This document shows positions 9,130 through 16,657 of a DNA stretch of 40,666 nt, in pieces. This stretch comes from JAZKIX01 sp040384645 (GTDB taxonomy: Bacteria; Pseudomonadota; Gammaproteobacteria; Burkholderiales; Burkholderiaceae_D), in contig JAZKIX010000022.1 in the NCBI GenBank assembly GCA_040384645.1, positions 1 through 40,666 on the forward strand, written 5' to 3'. Numbering within the stretch: the stretch's first letter is position 1; every line of letters starts with the position of its first letter. Made by a program: the position numbers and the translations under genes. Under the pieces are notes generated by a model, which saw only the letters and a program-made list of their open reading frames with translations, had not been told where the DNA came from and did no database searches.

Positions 9130-9167
9130 AAAGAGCGGTAAGGATTAATCCTTCCGCTCTTTTTTTT
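9130..9167 (+). terminator. Rho-independent terminator
   Basis: The arms AAAGAGCGG and CCGCTCTTT enclose a second palindromic stem, AAGGATTAATCCTT, and a run of eight T follows. It lies 40 bases after the stop codon of the interrupted surface-protein gene and closes that unit. Confidence 0.92.
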
Positions 9168-9288
9168 CGAAATTTATGTTGGTAGTGTTGCTGGATAGTT
9201 GTTGCATAAAGGTATTTGCCTTAACGGAATAATTTGATGTATTATGTTTTTCTGATGGTTTGATTGATGAGATGAAGGGGGACTGAAA

Positions 9289-10224
9289 ATGATGAGATTT
9301 CTAAAGGCTCATGTGAGTTTGGCCATAGCCGCAACATTATGTTTGTCAAGCTCGGCAGCATTCTCTGCAACTGCGATATTAAGCGGTTCTACGGGGGGGA
9401 GTTGTTCGTACAGCACTTTTAGTGTAGATGGATTGAGTGGCACGCTTAATGTAACATGTGATAACGTTGTGCAGCCGACTGGGCCAGGAATTATAAAATT
9501 TACCACTAGCTCCTCAAATTCTACAAAGGCCGGTAACGCTATAAACTTGTCGGTTCAAAGAACGGATGGTACTAATGGCGCGGTCAGCGCAACCGTCACT
9601 TCAAGTATAGATAGCTCAATTGCCGGTTATGAATCTGCACAATCACAGCAAGTAAATTTTGCAACAGGAAGTTCTTCTGCATCAGTAAGCTTTCCCACTA
9701 CCGCTAATACAGTTGCAAAAGGAACTAAAAACTTAACCTTTACGGTGTCCGCCGCTACAGGAGGAGCAACTATTGGTGCCCCGAGTACGACATCAGTGGC
9801 AATAACAGACAATATTTCGGATATCCCATCTAACTGCACTGTTAAAAACATAACCTGGCAAATGGGGCCGGTTCATTTGGGAGCGGATCCACAACATTCA
9901 ATGCCAGATGGTACAACTATGGCATTTAAGGTAGTGATGCCAGCACGAGGCGCAGTAATATCTTCGCTAAACTATAGTTTTTCTCCGAAATTTTTGTCTA
10001 TTTCCAAAAAACCCTGTTCATTCGAAGAGGTTTCAATTCCGTCGTGTTCTTATGGAGGCGGAATTAATAAGCCACAGGTGCGTAATACCACTGGTACGAA
10101 CCTAGGTTTTTGTAGATTGGAAGCAGGTCAGGAATATTATTTCAACGTGAAGCATGGAAGTACTGCAACTGATCGAAGTACTTGCACAAACGGCACAATT
10201 TGCACATTCTATCTTGAGTGGTAA
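9289..10224 (+). CDS. Secreted protein with Calx-beta-like repeat
   Basis: A 311-residue secreted protein with a clear signal peptide (MMRFLKAHVSLAIAATLCLS, probable cleavage after AFSA). The mature N-terminal part contains a Calx-beta-like domain (about residues 65-175): a beta-sandwich pattern with ISVxR-type strands (INLSVQRTDGTNGAVSATVT), a FATGSSSASVSF segment and a terminal SVAITDN strand. The C-terminal third (about 185-311) has several Cys residues, suggesting disulfides, and matches nothing I recognise. A strong ribosome-binding site (AGGGGG) precedes ATG 9289. The gene is flanked by strong terminators and is therefore monocistronic. Calx-beta domains occur in adhesins and surface proteins, so an adhesive or surface role is possible but inferred. 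Confidence 0.75.
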   Translation: MMRFLKAHVSLAIAATLCLSSSAAFSATAILSGSTGGSCSYSTFSVDGLSGTLNVTCDNVVQPTGPGIIKFTTSSSNSTKAGNAINLSVQRTDGTNGAVSATVTSSIDSSIAGYESAQSQQVNFATGSSSASVSFPTTANTVAKGTKNLTFTVSAATGGATIGAPSTTSVAITDNISDIPSNCTVKNITWQMGPVHLGADPQHSMPDGTTMAFKVVMPARGAVISSLNYSFSPKFLSISKKPCSFEEVSIPSCSYGGGINKPQVRNTTGTNLGFCRLEAGQEYYFNVKHGSTATDRSTCTNGTICTFYLEW

Positions 10225-10253
10225 GCAACAATTAATTCAATTTAAGTAAACTT

Positions 10254-10284
10254 ATTCCCTTGCGGTCGCAAGGGAATTTTTTTT
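10254..10284 (+). terminator. Rho-independent terminator
   Basis: A perfect 11-base inverted repeat, ATTCCCTTGCG and CGCAAGGGAAT, has only two bases between its arms and is followed by a T tract of about ten. It lies 30 bases after the Calx-beta protein gene and only 15 bases before the next start codon. Confidence 0.93.
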
Positions 10285-10298
10285 GGGGAATTTAAAAA

Positions 10299-11213
10299 GT
10301 GGTAGCCTTGTTTAAAAAAGATTTGTATTGGATCGCGTTAGTATTCTCAATACTTACACCGTCTGTAAGTGCTCAAGCGATTTTGGTGGGGAATGGGAAA
10401 GTTTCAGTTACCGACTTGGATTTCGAAGCTGAAATAGCAAGAATTCCGCAGGAACATCGTGCTGAAGTATTAGCGAGTAAAGCTCGAATTGGTAAATTAA
10501 TTGAGAGTTTATTAGTCAATAAAACTTTGGCTGCGCAAGCGCGTAAAGAAGGTCTTGATAAGATAGGTTCGATTAACGCTCAAATAAATATTGCCACAGA
10601 GAAAATATTGGCATCTTCTCAGATGAATAAAATAGTGCAAAAGGCAATTCTTCCAGACTTTGAGGGGCGTGCTAATGAAATATACAAAACAAACCTAGAT
10701 AAATATGCTGTGTCGGAAAAAGTGCGTGTAGCACATATTTTGGTGCAGTTGAAAGGTAGAACTGAAGCTGAGGCCTTGGAACGAGCAAAGATGGTTCGAG
10801 ATCTGGCCATATCAGGAACATCTTTTGAATCGCTGGCCATTGAGTATTCAGATGATCCGAGTGTTAAGTCAAATAAAGGTGATCTTGGTTTTTTTGAAGA
10901 AGGGCGAATGGTCAAGCAATTTTCTGACGTGGCTTTTGCTATGACTACTTCCCTGCAAATTAGTAGCCTAGTAAAAACAAATTTTGGATACCATATTATT
11001 CAGTTTATTGAGAGGCAGCCCAAAAAGACTAAGACGTTTTCTGATGTTCGTGCAGAAATAATAAAAGATCTCACTGAGAAACACCTAAATGAGATTAGAA
11101 AAATCACTGTCGCTGAAATTTTGTCAGATCCCTCACTAAAATTAAATGAGGATGCTGTAAATAAATATCAAATTTCAGGAGGGGATCTAAAGCAAGGCGA
11201 ACTTGTGAAGTAG
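10299..11213 (+). CDS. Periplasmic parvulin-type peptidyl-prolyl isomerase (SurA/PpiC-like)
   Basis: Likely a periplasmic folding factor that isomerises Xaa-Pro bonds in exported proteins. It has a signal peptide (hydrophobic IALVFSILTPSVSA, cleavage after SAQA), an N-terminal SurA_N/trigger-like helical chaperone part (about residues 30-125) and a PpiC/rotamase domain (about 140-240) with family motifs VRVAHILVQ, FESLAIEYSDDPS, GDLGFF and FGYHIIQF. The tail is helical. GTG 10299 is preceded by GGGG about ten bases upstream; a TTG at 10308 is an alternative. It follows a terminator immediately, so its promoter must overlap that hairpin or transcription must read through. It is not canonical surA, which is longer and sits near lptD. 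Confidence 0.85.
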   Translation: MVALFKKDLYWIALVFSILTPSVSAQAILVGNGKVSVTDLDFEAEIARIPQEHRAEVLASKARIGKLIESLLVNKTLAAQARKEGLDKIGSINAQINIATEKILASSQMNKIVQKAILPDFEGRANEIYKTNLDKYAVSEKVRVAHILVQLKGRTEAEALERAKMVRDLAISGTSFESLAIEYSDDPSVKSNKGDLGFFEEGRMVKQFSDVAFAMTTSLQISSLVKTNFGYHIIQFIERQPKKTKTFSDVRAEIIKDLTEKHLNEIRKITVAEILSDPSLKLNEDAVNKYQISGGDLKQGELVK

Positions 11214-11248
11214 TGCAATATTTACATCTTCCTAGCGATCGATTTTTA

Positions 11249-11270
11249 AGCATGCATAAATTTTCATGCT
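11249..11270 (+). repeat. Short inverted repeat upstream of the glycan operon
   Basis: AGCATG and CATGCT are separated by ten bases in the 83-base space between the isomerase gene and wzm. It could be a weak terminator for the upstream gene or an operator; no T tract follows. Confidence 0.2.
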
Positions 11271-11296
11271 ATTTCAAAAATAAATAGGTATTTGAT

Positions 11297-12076
11297 TTGT
11301 TGAAAAATGCGTGGTCATTTCGTAATTTAGCGCTGAATTTTTTTCAGCGAGAATTAACAGGGCGTTACGTTGGAAGTATCAATGGACTATTTTGGATATT
11401 GATACATCCATTGGCCTTACTCGGGATTTACAGTGTAGTATTTGATACTATTTTCAAAGTTACGGCTCCTGTTGGTGACTACAGTTTCATAGCTTTTGTT
11501 GCGCTGGGGTTGTGGCCATGGTTGTCGTTCCAAGAGGGTGTTCAACGCGGAGCCCTTTCTGTACAGGCGAACGCAGGCCTTCTTAAAAAAGTGGCATTTC
11601 CGAATGAGCTTTTGGTGTACGCTGCCGTTGCTGCAACATACACGATACATGGTATAGGGTTTATTGCTGCATTAGTCGTATTGGCGGTCAGCGGGAATGT
11701 ATTGCATTATGAAGCCCTGCCTATCGTAGCATTAATTTTAATAGCACAATTTATATTTACCTTGGGATTATCATCCATTCTTGCAGCGCTGCAAGTGATG
11801 CTGAAAGATATTGAGCATCTATTGTCCCCAATGATGATGATCTGGTTCTATGCAACTCCTGTGTTATACAGTGTGACAATGGTGCCAGTACAAGTCCAAA
11901 AAATAATGTTGTTGAATCCAATGGTCTATTTTATTCAACGGACGCGAGAATTGCTGATGTCTGGTGGAGGATTGATTTGGAATGATGGCGTGATCGTATT
12001 AAGTGCACTCTGCGTATTTATTGCAGGTAGATGGTTTTTCAATCGCTTGGCGAGTCATTTCGAGGATTTCGTATGA
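11297..12076 (+). CDS. wzm: ABC-2 polysaccharide export permease (Wzm-like)
   Basis: Membrane component of an ABC transporter that exports undecaprenyl-linked O-antigen or capsule chains across the inner membrane. The 259 residues carry the family signature near the N-terminus (FQRELTGRYVGSINGLFW), about six transmembrane helices and the late LNPMVYFIQRTRELL segment shared by Wzm/KpsM/TagG permeases. It starts with TTG 11297 (a second TTG at 11300 is possible); AGGT lies about ten bases upstream. The stop overlaps the ATPase gene as ATGA, so the pair is coupled. It is the first gene of a long same-strand run. I infer O-antigen or related glycan export because the partner has a glycan-binding domain. 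Confidence 0.9.
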   Translation: MLKNAWSFRNLALNFFQRELTGRYVGSINGLFWILIHPLALLGIYSVVFDTIFKVTAPVGDYSFIAFVALGLWPWLSFQEGVQRGALSVQANAGLLKKVAFPNELLVYAAVAATYTIHGIGFIAALVVLAVSGNVLHYEALPIVALILIAQFIFTLGLSSILAALQVMLKDIEHLLSPMMMIWFYATPVLYSVTMVPVQVQKIMLLNPMVYFIQRTRELLMSGGGLIWNDGVIVLSALCVFIAGRWFFNRLASHFEDFV

Positions 12077-13287
12077 TTACGCCCCTTATTTCAATGAAGG
12101 GCGTCGGGAAAAATTATCCCACTGTCACATCAGGTGCGCGTCGGTTGAAAACAGTGGCATCGCTTTTGATTGGTCGCCATAGTGGAGCAGCGTATTACCC
12201 TGCCTTGCAAGGTATTGATTTAGAGCTTCTTAAAGGCGAATCGCTCGGTCTAATAGGTGAAAATGGAGCTGGCAAATCAACCTTACTCAAAATGATTGCA
12301 GGTGTAGTGAAGCCTTCAGTGGGAATGCTGAAGGTGACGGGCAGTATAGGCGCATTGCTCGAGTTAGGTAGTGGATTTCATCCTGAGTACACCGGGAGGG
12401 AGAATATCTTTCTTTCTGCGGCATTAATGGGATTGGCGCAGAAACAGATCGTCGAGAAATTCGATTCGATAATTGAATTCGCTGATATCGGGGACTACAT
12501 AGATCAACCAATCAAGCACTACTCTTCCGGTATGGTTGTGCGTCTTGGCTTTGCCGTTGCAACTGCAATGCGCCCGGACATTTTGATTACAGACGAGGTA
12601 TTAGCCGTTGGCGATGAGTCTTTTCAAAAAAAATGTATTCGCTGGATTGAAGAGTATTTAAAAAGCGGCGGCACCTTGCTTTTATGTTCCCATAGTATGT
12701 TTCATATTCAAACTTTATGTCAAAAGGCGCTTTGGATACATGAAGGCAGGGTGCATATGTACGGAAGCAGTTTTGATGTAACACGAGAGTATTTGACTTA
12801 CCATGAAGAAAAATCAGTTGCGCAAAAAATTGTTACCTTAGATAACGGTAATGAGCACGAAAGTGCAATATATTGCCTCCGGAAATTTTGGATAGAAACC
12901 CCTCAAGGAGATCCGATCGATACAACGTCAATGGGATCAGATATATGTGTTTGTGGTGTTGCATATTCACCAGATGGTCGTGCGCCTGTTATTTTATTTG
13001 GCGTTTTACGGGCAGACGGATCGCCAGTCTATGGATCTCATTCAAACGAAACCAGCTTTACTCCTTCTCCTTTGGGCAACTCATTATTTGGCTTTACAAT
13101 ACGCCTCCGCAATATTCAACTGCTGCCAGGAAAATATAATATCAGAGGACATGCAATGGATCCTGAAGGTTTAAGGTTATTCGATGTGATGGAAATTGCA
13201 GTGCGTATAACAGGTGCTACGCGTGACTACGGACTCTGTCGCCTTGATCACTCCTGGCAACCTCCAGCCCCATTTTCGAATAAGTAA
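12073..13287 (+). CDS. wzt: ABC polysaccharide export ATPase with C-terminal glycan-binding domain (Wzt-like)
   Basis: ATPase that powers glycan export with Wzm. The ATG overlaps the Wzm stop codon and is preceded by GAGGA. Walker A is GENGAGKST (residues 62-70), the signature is YSSGMVVRLGF (150-160), Walker B is ILITDEVLAVGD (170-181) and the switch His is in CSHS (207). ELGSGFHPEYTGRENI (97-112) is typical of the Wzt/TagH subfamily. Residues from about 255 to 400 form a beta-rich extension with the Wzt_C pattern (ICVCGVAY, VLRADGSPVYGSHSNE, LLPGKYNIRGHAMD). In E. coli O9a this domain recognises the non-reducing end cap of the polymer, so this transporter probably exports a terminally modified chain. 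Confidence 0.92.
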   Translation: MITPLISMKGVGKNYPTVTSGARRLKTVASLLIGRHSGAAYYPALQGIDLELLKGESLGLIGENGAGKSTLLKMIAGVVKPSVGMLKVTGSIGALLELGSGFHPEYTGRENIFLSAALMGLAQKQIVEKFDSIIEFADIGDYIDQPIKHYSSGMVVRLGFAVATAMRPDILITDEVLAVGDESFQKKCIRWIEEYLKSGGTLLLCSHSMFHIQTLCQKALWIHEGRVHMYGSSFDVTREYLTYHEEKSVAQKIVTLDNGNEHESAIYCLRKFWIETPQGDPIDTTSMGSDICVCGVAYSPDGRAPVILFGVLRADGSPVYGSHSNETSFTPSPLGNSLFGFTIRLRNIQLLPGKYNIRGHAMDPEGLRLFDVMEIAVRITGATRDYGLCRLDHSWQPPAPFSNK

Positions 13288-13314
13288 CCACATCAAATAA
13301 CAGCTAACTAACAA

Positions 13315-14562
13315 ATGAATGATTCAGATCTCACTCAAATCACAAAAATTGTCGTTTCAGGGCTTGCAAAAAATTATTGTCCCGGCCAGATCGTCAATAT
13401 AAGCGTTGTTATGCAAATTGATGGCATATGCGAATTTGATCCTGTTTTGCGTCTATTTATTAAAAGTCCCTTAGGTGATACGCATTTGTTAGGTAGTGAT
13501 ACGCATAATGAGCAGTTGTTTTTTCCTTGGTTGCCACGCGGCAAATACGCTTTTTGTTTCTTTTGGCCAATATCGCTTCCTGCTGGAGAGTATCAACTTG
13601 GAGTGTCATGGGGCAATCCAGGCAATTTAAGAAATGCCGATTTTCTAGAAAATTTTTCTATTACAGAGGGCGCGCAAACATCATCTGGGATTTTGAATGG
13701 AACGTGGCGCTTGCAAAGCGAAGCTTTAGAAACCATTTCTAAGTTATCTTGGCAGAAAGGAATGGAAAATTGGTTTCATAGACATTTTTGCCATGCTGCA
13801 CTTGTGATCGGCGAAACGTTTCTCGCTAACGCGCCCGAACTCCGTGGCCGTATACTTGATATTGGCGCGGGAGACGGAATTACGGATCTTGGTTTATTTC
13901 TTCGCTATAAACCGCAAGAGCTGATTGCCGTAGATATCGTAAATCACGCCTCCGAATTACCGCAAATTGCCCGAGATAACGATTTACCTTTAGATGATGT
14001 ACCAAAAGGGTTTTCATTCGTACGCGGTAGTTGTGAAAACTTGCAATATCCAAATGAAAGTTTTGACTTGGTAATTTCGTGGGGATCGGTGGAGCATATT
14101 AAAGGTGGATATCGTAAGGCATTGGATGAAGTCTGGCGAGTATTAAGGCCGGGCGGGCTGTTTTTTGTTAATCCCGGGCTATTCTATTCAGAATACGGAA
14201 GTCATCTTGGAGAGTTCAGCAATGAGCCGCATTTGCATCTAAAAATTTCTGAAGCCGAATTACATGATCTGGTTATTGGCACTCAGCCGCGACTCATGGA
14301 CCGCGCAGGATTCGATGTGGACAATAAGGAGTACTGGCGATTTTATAGTGAACTCAATCGAATCAAGGTGGCTGACTTCGAAGCAGAGTTGAAGGCGTAT
14401 GGTTATGAAATTATACGCGCCGCTATTCGAGCGAATGACAAAATAGAATATACAGCGCAGTTGCAGCAATATAGTGTTTTGGATCTTGCAGTTGAAGATG
14501 CATTTTTCACATTAAGAAAGCCTCTCAATTCTGGACTTCAGGAACCATTTCTGAATGACTAG
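13315..14562 (+). CDS. SAM-dependent methyltransferase with an N-terminal Wzt-C-like domain
   Basis: Residues about 10-117 have the strand pattern of Wzt C-terminal carbohydrate-binding domains (PGQIVNISVVMQIDG, DPVLRLFIKSPLGDTHLLGS, LPAGEYQLGVSWG). A class I methyltransferase follows from about 145: motif I is ILDIGAGDG (180-188), an acidic motif II is ELIAVD (202-207), then FDLVISWGSVEHI (250-262) and VLRPGGLFFVNPG (277-289). After that come about 120 residues of variable helical region. It begins 28 bases after wzt and overlaps the next gene by eight bases. I infer an enzyme that methylates a sugar at the chain end and holds the glycan with the same kind of domain the exporter uses. The N-terminal assignment is by pattern, not a search. 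Confidence 0.78.
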   Translation: MNDSDLTQITKIVVSGLAKNYCPGQIVNISVVMQIDGICEFDPVLRLFIKSPLGDTHLLGSDTHNEQLFFPWLPRGKYAFCFFWPISLPAGEYQLGVSWGNPGNLRNADFLENFSITEGAQTSSGILNGTWRLQSEALETISKLSWQKGMENWFHRHFCHAALVIGETFLANAPELRGRILDIGAGDGITDLGLFLRYKPQELIAVDIVNHASELPQIARDNDLPLDDVPKGFSFVRGSCENLQYPNESFDLVISWGSVEHIKGGYRKALDEVWRVLRPGGLFFVNPGLFYSEYGSHLGEFSNEPHLHLKISEAELHDLVIGTQPRLMDRAGFDVDNKEYWRFYSELNRIKVADFEAELKAYGYEIIRAAIRANDKIEYTAQLQQYSVLDLAVEDAFFTLRKPLNSGLQEPFLND

Positions 14563-15154
14563 GAATTTAGGTTTTCCGCCATTTGTAAGTGAATTTTCTG
14601 GTATAGACCGGATGGGGGTCGGCTGCCAAATTAGTACAAGCGTCAGCATCATGAGAAACTTGGAGCCGCTTGGAAAGCGATGTATCTCCCTTGGAGACGA
14701 TGTGATGCTATTTGATCAAGTTCGTCTACTTTTGGGATGCAATCTTACTCCGGATAATTCAGGGCTTTTAATTGGCAACCGAGTCATTGTAAATGTTGGG
14801 TGCTACATTTCTGGTGAGGGTGGATTGGTTATAGATGATGATGCGATCATCGGCGCAAATGTTCATATTTTGTCTGCCGGTCATTCCATACATAACTCTG
14901 GCCCCGTAGTATCGGTAAATCCACTGGAGTATGGCGCTATTCATATAGGTGTTGGCTCTTGGATAGGAGCCAACAGTACTATCTTGCCAGGCGTAAAAAT
15001 TGGGCGTGGCGCTGTGGTTGGTGCAGGAAGTGTGGTTACACGCGCAGTGCCGTCATTTACGGTGGCTGTTGGCAATCCAGCGCGTGTAATACATTACCGT
15101 GAAGGATATAAGCCAAAACGTTGGTGGCATTTTGATCGGAGAGCGGTAACTTGA
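14555..15154 (+). CDS. Left-handed beta-helix (hexapeptide) acyltransferase
   Basis: A WbbJ/maltose-acetyltransferase-like enzyme, probably using acetyl-CoA to O-acetylate a sugar or to N-acetylate an amino sugar. Hexapeptide repeats fill much of the 199 residues (LLIGNRVIVNVGCYIS, IHIGVGSWIGANSTILPGV, KIGRGAVVGAGSVVT). The loop ILSAGHSIH (about 108-116) carries the likely catalytic His. The ending VAVGNPARVIHY is typical of the family. The ATG overlaps the preceding methyltransferase by eight bases, and the stop overlaps the TTG of the next gene. The acceptor cannot be read from the sequence; location between two methyltransferases suggests glycan decoration. Confidence 0.88.
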   Translation: MTRNLGFPPFVSEFSGIDRMGVGCQISTSVSIMRNLEPLGKRCISLGDDVMLFDQVRLLLGCNLTPDNSGLLIGNRVIVNVGCYISGEGGLVIDDDAIIGANVHILSAGHSIHNSGPVVSVNPLEYGAIHIGVGSWIGANSTILPGVKIGRGAVVGAGSVVTRAVPSFTVAVGNPARVIHYREGYKPKRWWHFDRRAVT

Positions 15155-16653
15155 TTAGTGACGCGCATCAATATCATAGGGTGATTGATACCGAAGGGCA
15201 GGATTCATTGAGCATCCTTGCGCGCCATATTCGTCCTGCCACACGAATATTGGAATTGGGTCCTGCGCGAGGTTATTTTAGTCGTTACCTAAATGAATCG
15301 TTGCGTTGTTCGGTTGATGCAGTAGAGATTGACGCCAATATGGCAGAACAAGCTCGCCCGTGGTGCAATAGATTATTAATCGGCGATTTGGAAAAATTGG
15401 ATTTAACAAAAGAATTCATATCGCAAAGTTACGATTCCATCGTATTTGGGGATGTTCTGGAGCACTTGCGAGAGCCCTTGACGACGTTGATACAAGCTGT
15501 AAAGTTGTTGTCTGATGATGGGCAAATACTTGTTTCCGTACCCAATATTGCTTACGCTGGGCTAGTTGCTGATTTATTGCGCGGCGAGTTTTTGTACAGG
15601 GATGAAGGGTTGCTTGACAAAACGCATTTGCGGTTTTTCACCCAGACGAGCCTTGAGGCTATGCTTTTGAAGGCTGGCCTGCATGTGTGGCAGTGGGAGG
15701 CATTAGAGCGCCCGTTATGGGATAGTGAATTTCGTACACGTATTGAAAATTTACCATCTGCATGGGCAGATACCTTGCTAGCCAGGCCGAATGCGTTGTG
15801 TTACCAGTGGATAGCTTCGGCGCGTGTAGTGCCGCCTGCAAAACAGCCTCAACTAAGCGTCTCAAATGTGAACTATGATCGCTTCCCAGTTCGCTTGTTC
15901 TTGCGTAAAAAGCGCGAGGAATTTGAATTTAGACAAAGTAAGGTCGTATGGGGTCACATCGGGCAGCTGAATCAGACATTGCAGTTTCATGTTCGATATG
16001 ACGACTGTGCGCAAGTGAGACTGAGTTTGGCAGATCGCCCAGGATACATACATGTACAAAATATTAGCATTCACGACTCGAATGAGACTTTGTGTTGGCA
16101 ATGGCATCCTAAGTTAAATAATTCATTAATAAATGAATCTTATGGTATGCGTGAGGCGTCTGCCGAAACATATAGCCATATATTTATGGACGGCGCGGAC
16201 ACATGGCTGAATCTTCCGATTTTTTCCGATATCCCTAACGCAGTATTTAGATTGAGCATAACCTTAGATTGGCCAATGTCTGGTGACTATTTAGCATTGC
16301 TACCGGTAATTAAGGGCGAAATAAGATTGCTACAGGATCAAAAAGATTTTCTTCATCAAACAATTAATGAGCGCGACCAATATCTCACTTTGCGCACAGC
16401 GCAAATTTCAGAAAGGGAGCAATTGATTGCCGAGCGTGATCGGCTTTTGGCTCAGCGCACCGAACAACTTTCTGAGCGTGAAAATATGATTGTAGAACGG
16501 GATGATCTTCTTATTTTGCGCAACGAACAAATGGCCAAGCTAGAAGCTGAAATTGGAAGTTTGGAACAAGAGTTAATATATCGCTCTAGTTGGACATGGT
16601 GGCTGAAACTACTACCACGTTTGATAAAGCGGACATTGAAACGAAATATATAA
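15151..16653 (+). CDS. Methyltransferase with a beta-rich middle domain and a 21-residue-repeat coiled coil
   Basis: Residues 1 to about 225 form a class I SAM methyltransferase (motif I ILELGPARGYF at 33-43, acidic VEID at 58-61, FGDVLEHL at 99-106, VSVPNIAY at 128-135). Residues about 240-395 are beta-rich and resemble accessory domains found beside glycosyltransferases. Residues 400-462 are three consecutive 21-residue repeats, each ending in a T/NxQ[ILM][SA]-like step and carrying NERD, AERD and VERD, and the coiled coil continues to about 477. The end (SSWTWWLKLLPRLIKR) is aromatic and basic, suited to membrane or partner docking. The start is TTG, overlapping the previous stop codon with GGAG upstream. 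The layout recalls E. coli WbdD, a chain terminator whose coiled coil measures length; equivalence is inferred. Confidence 0.8.
   Translation: MISDAHQYHRVIDTEGQDSLSILARHIRPATRILELGPARGYFSRYLNESLRCSVDAVEIDANMAEQARPWCNRLLIGDLEKLDLTKEFISQSYDSIVFGDVLEHLREPLTTLIQAVKLLSDDGQILVSVPNIAYAGLVADLLRGEFLYRDEGLLDKTHLRFFTQTSLEAMLLKAGLHVWQWEALERPLWDSEFRTRIENLPSAWADTLLARPNALCYQWIASARVVPPAKQPQLSVSNVNYDRFPVRLFLRKKREEFEFRQSKVVWGHIGQLNQTLQFHVRYDDCAQVRLSLADRPGYIHVQNISIHDSNETLCWQWHPKLNNSLINESYGMREASAETYSHIFMDGADTWLNLPIFSDIPNAVFRLSITLDWPMSGDYLALLPVIKGEIRLLQDQKDFLHQTINERDQYLTLRTAQISEREQLIAERDRLLAQRTEQLSERENMIVERDDLLILRNEQMAKLEAEIGSLEQELIYRSSWTWWLKLLPRLIKRTLKRNI
16348..16536 (+). repeat. Three tandem 21-residue coiled-coil repeats
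   Basis: Coding repeats of 63 bases each: 16348-16410, 16411-16473 and 16474-16536. At protein level they align without gaps, with a shared ERD/ERE core and hydrophobic positions every 3-4 residues. The nucleotide sequences have diverged, so this is not a recent slippage event. Confidence 0.7.
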
Positions 16654-16657
16654 AAAA

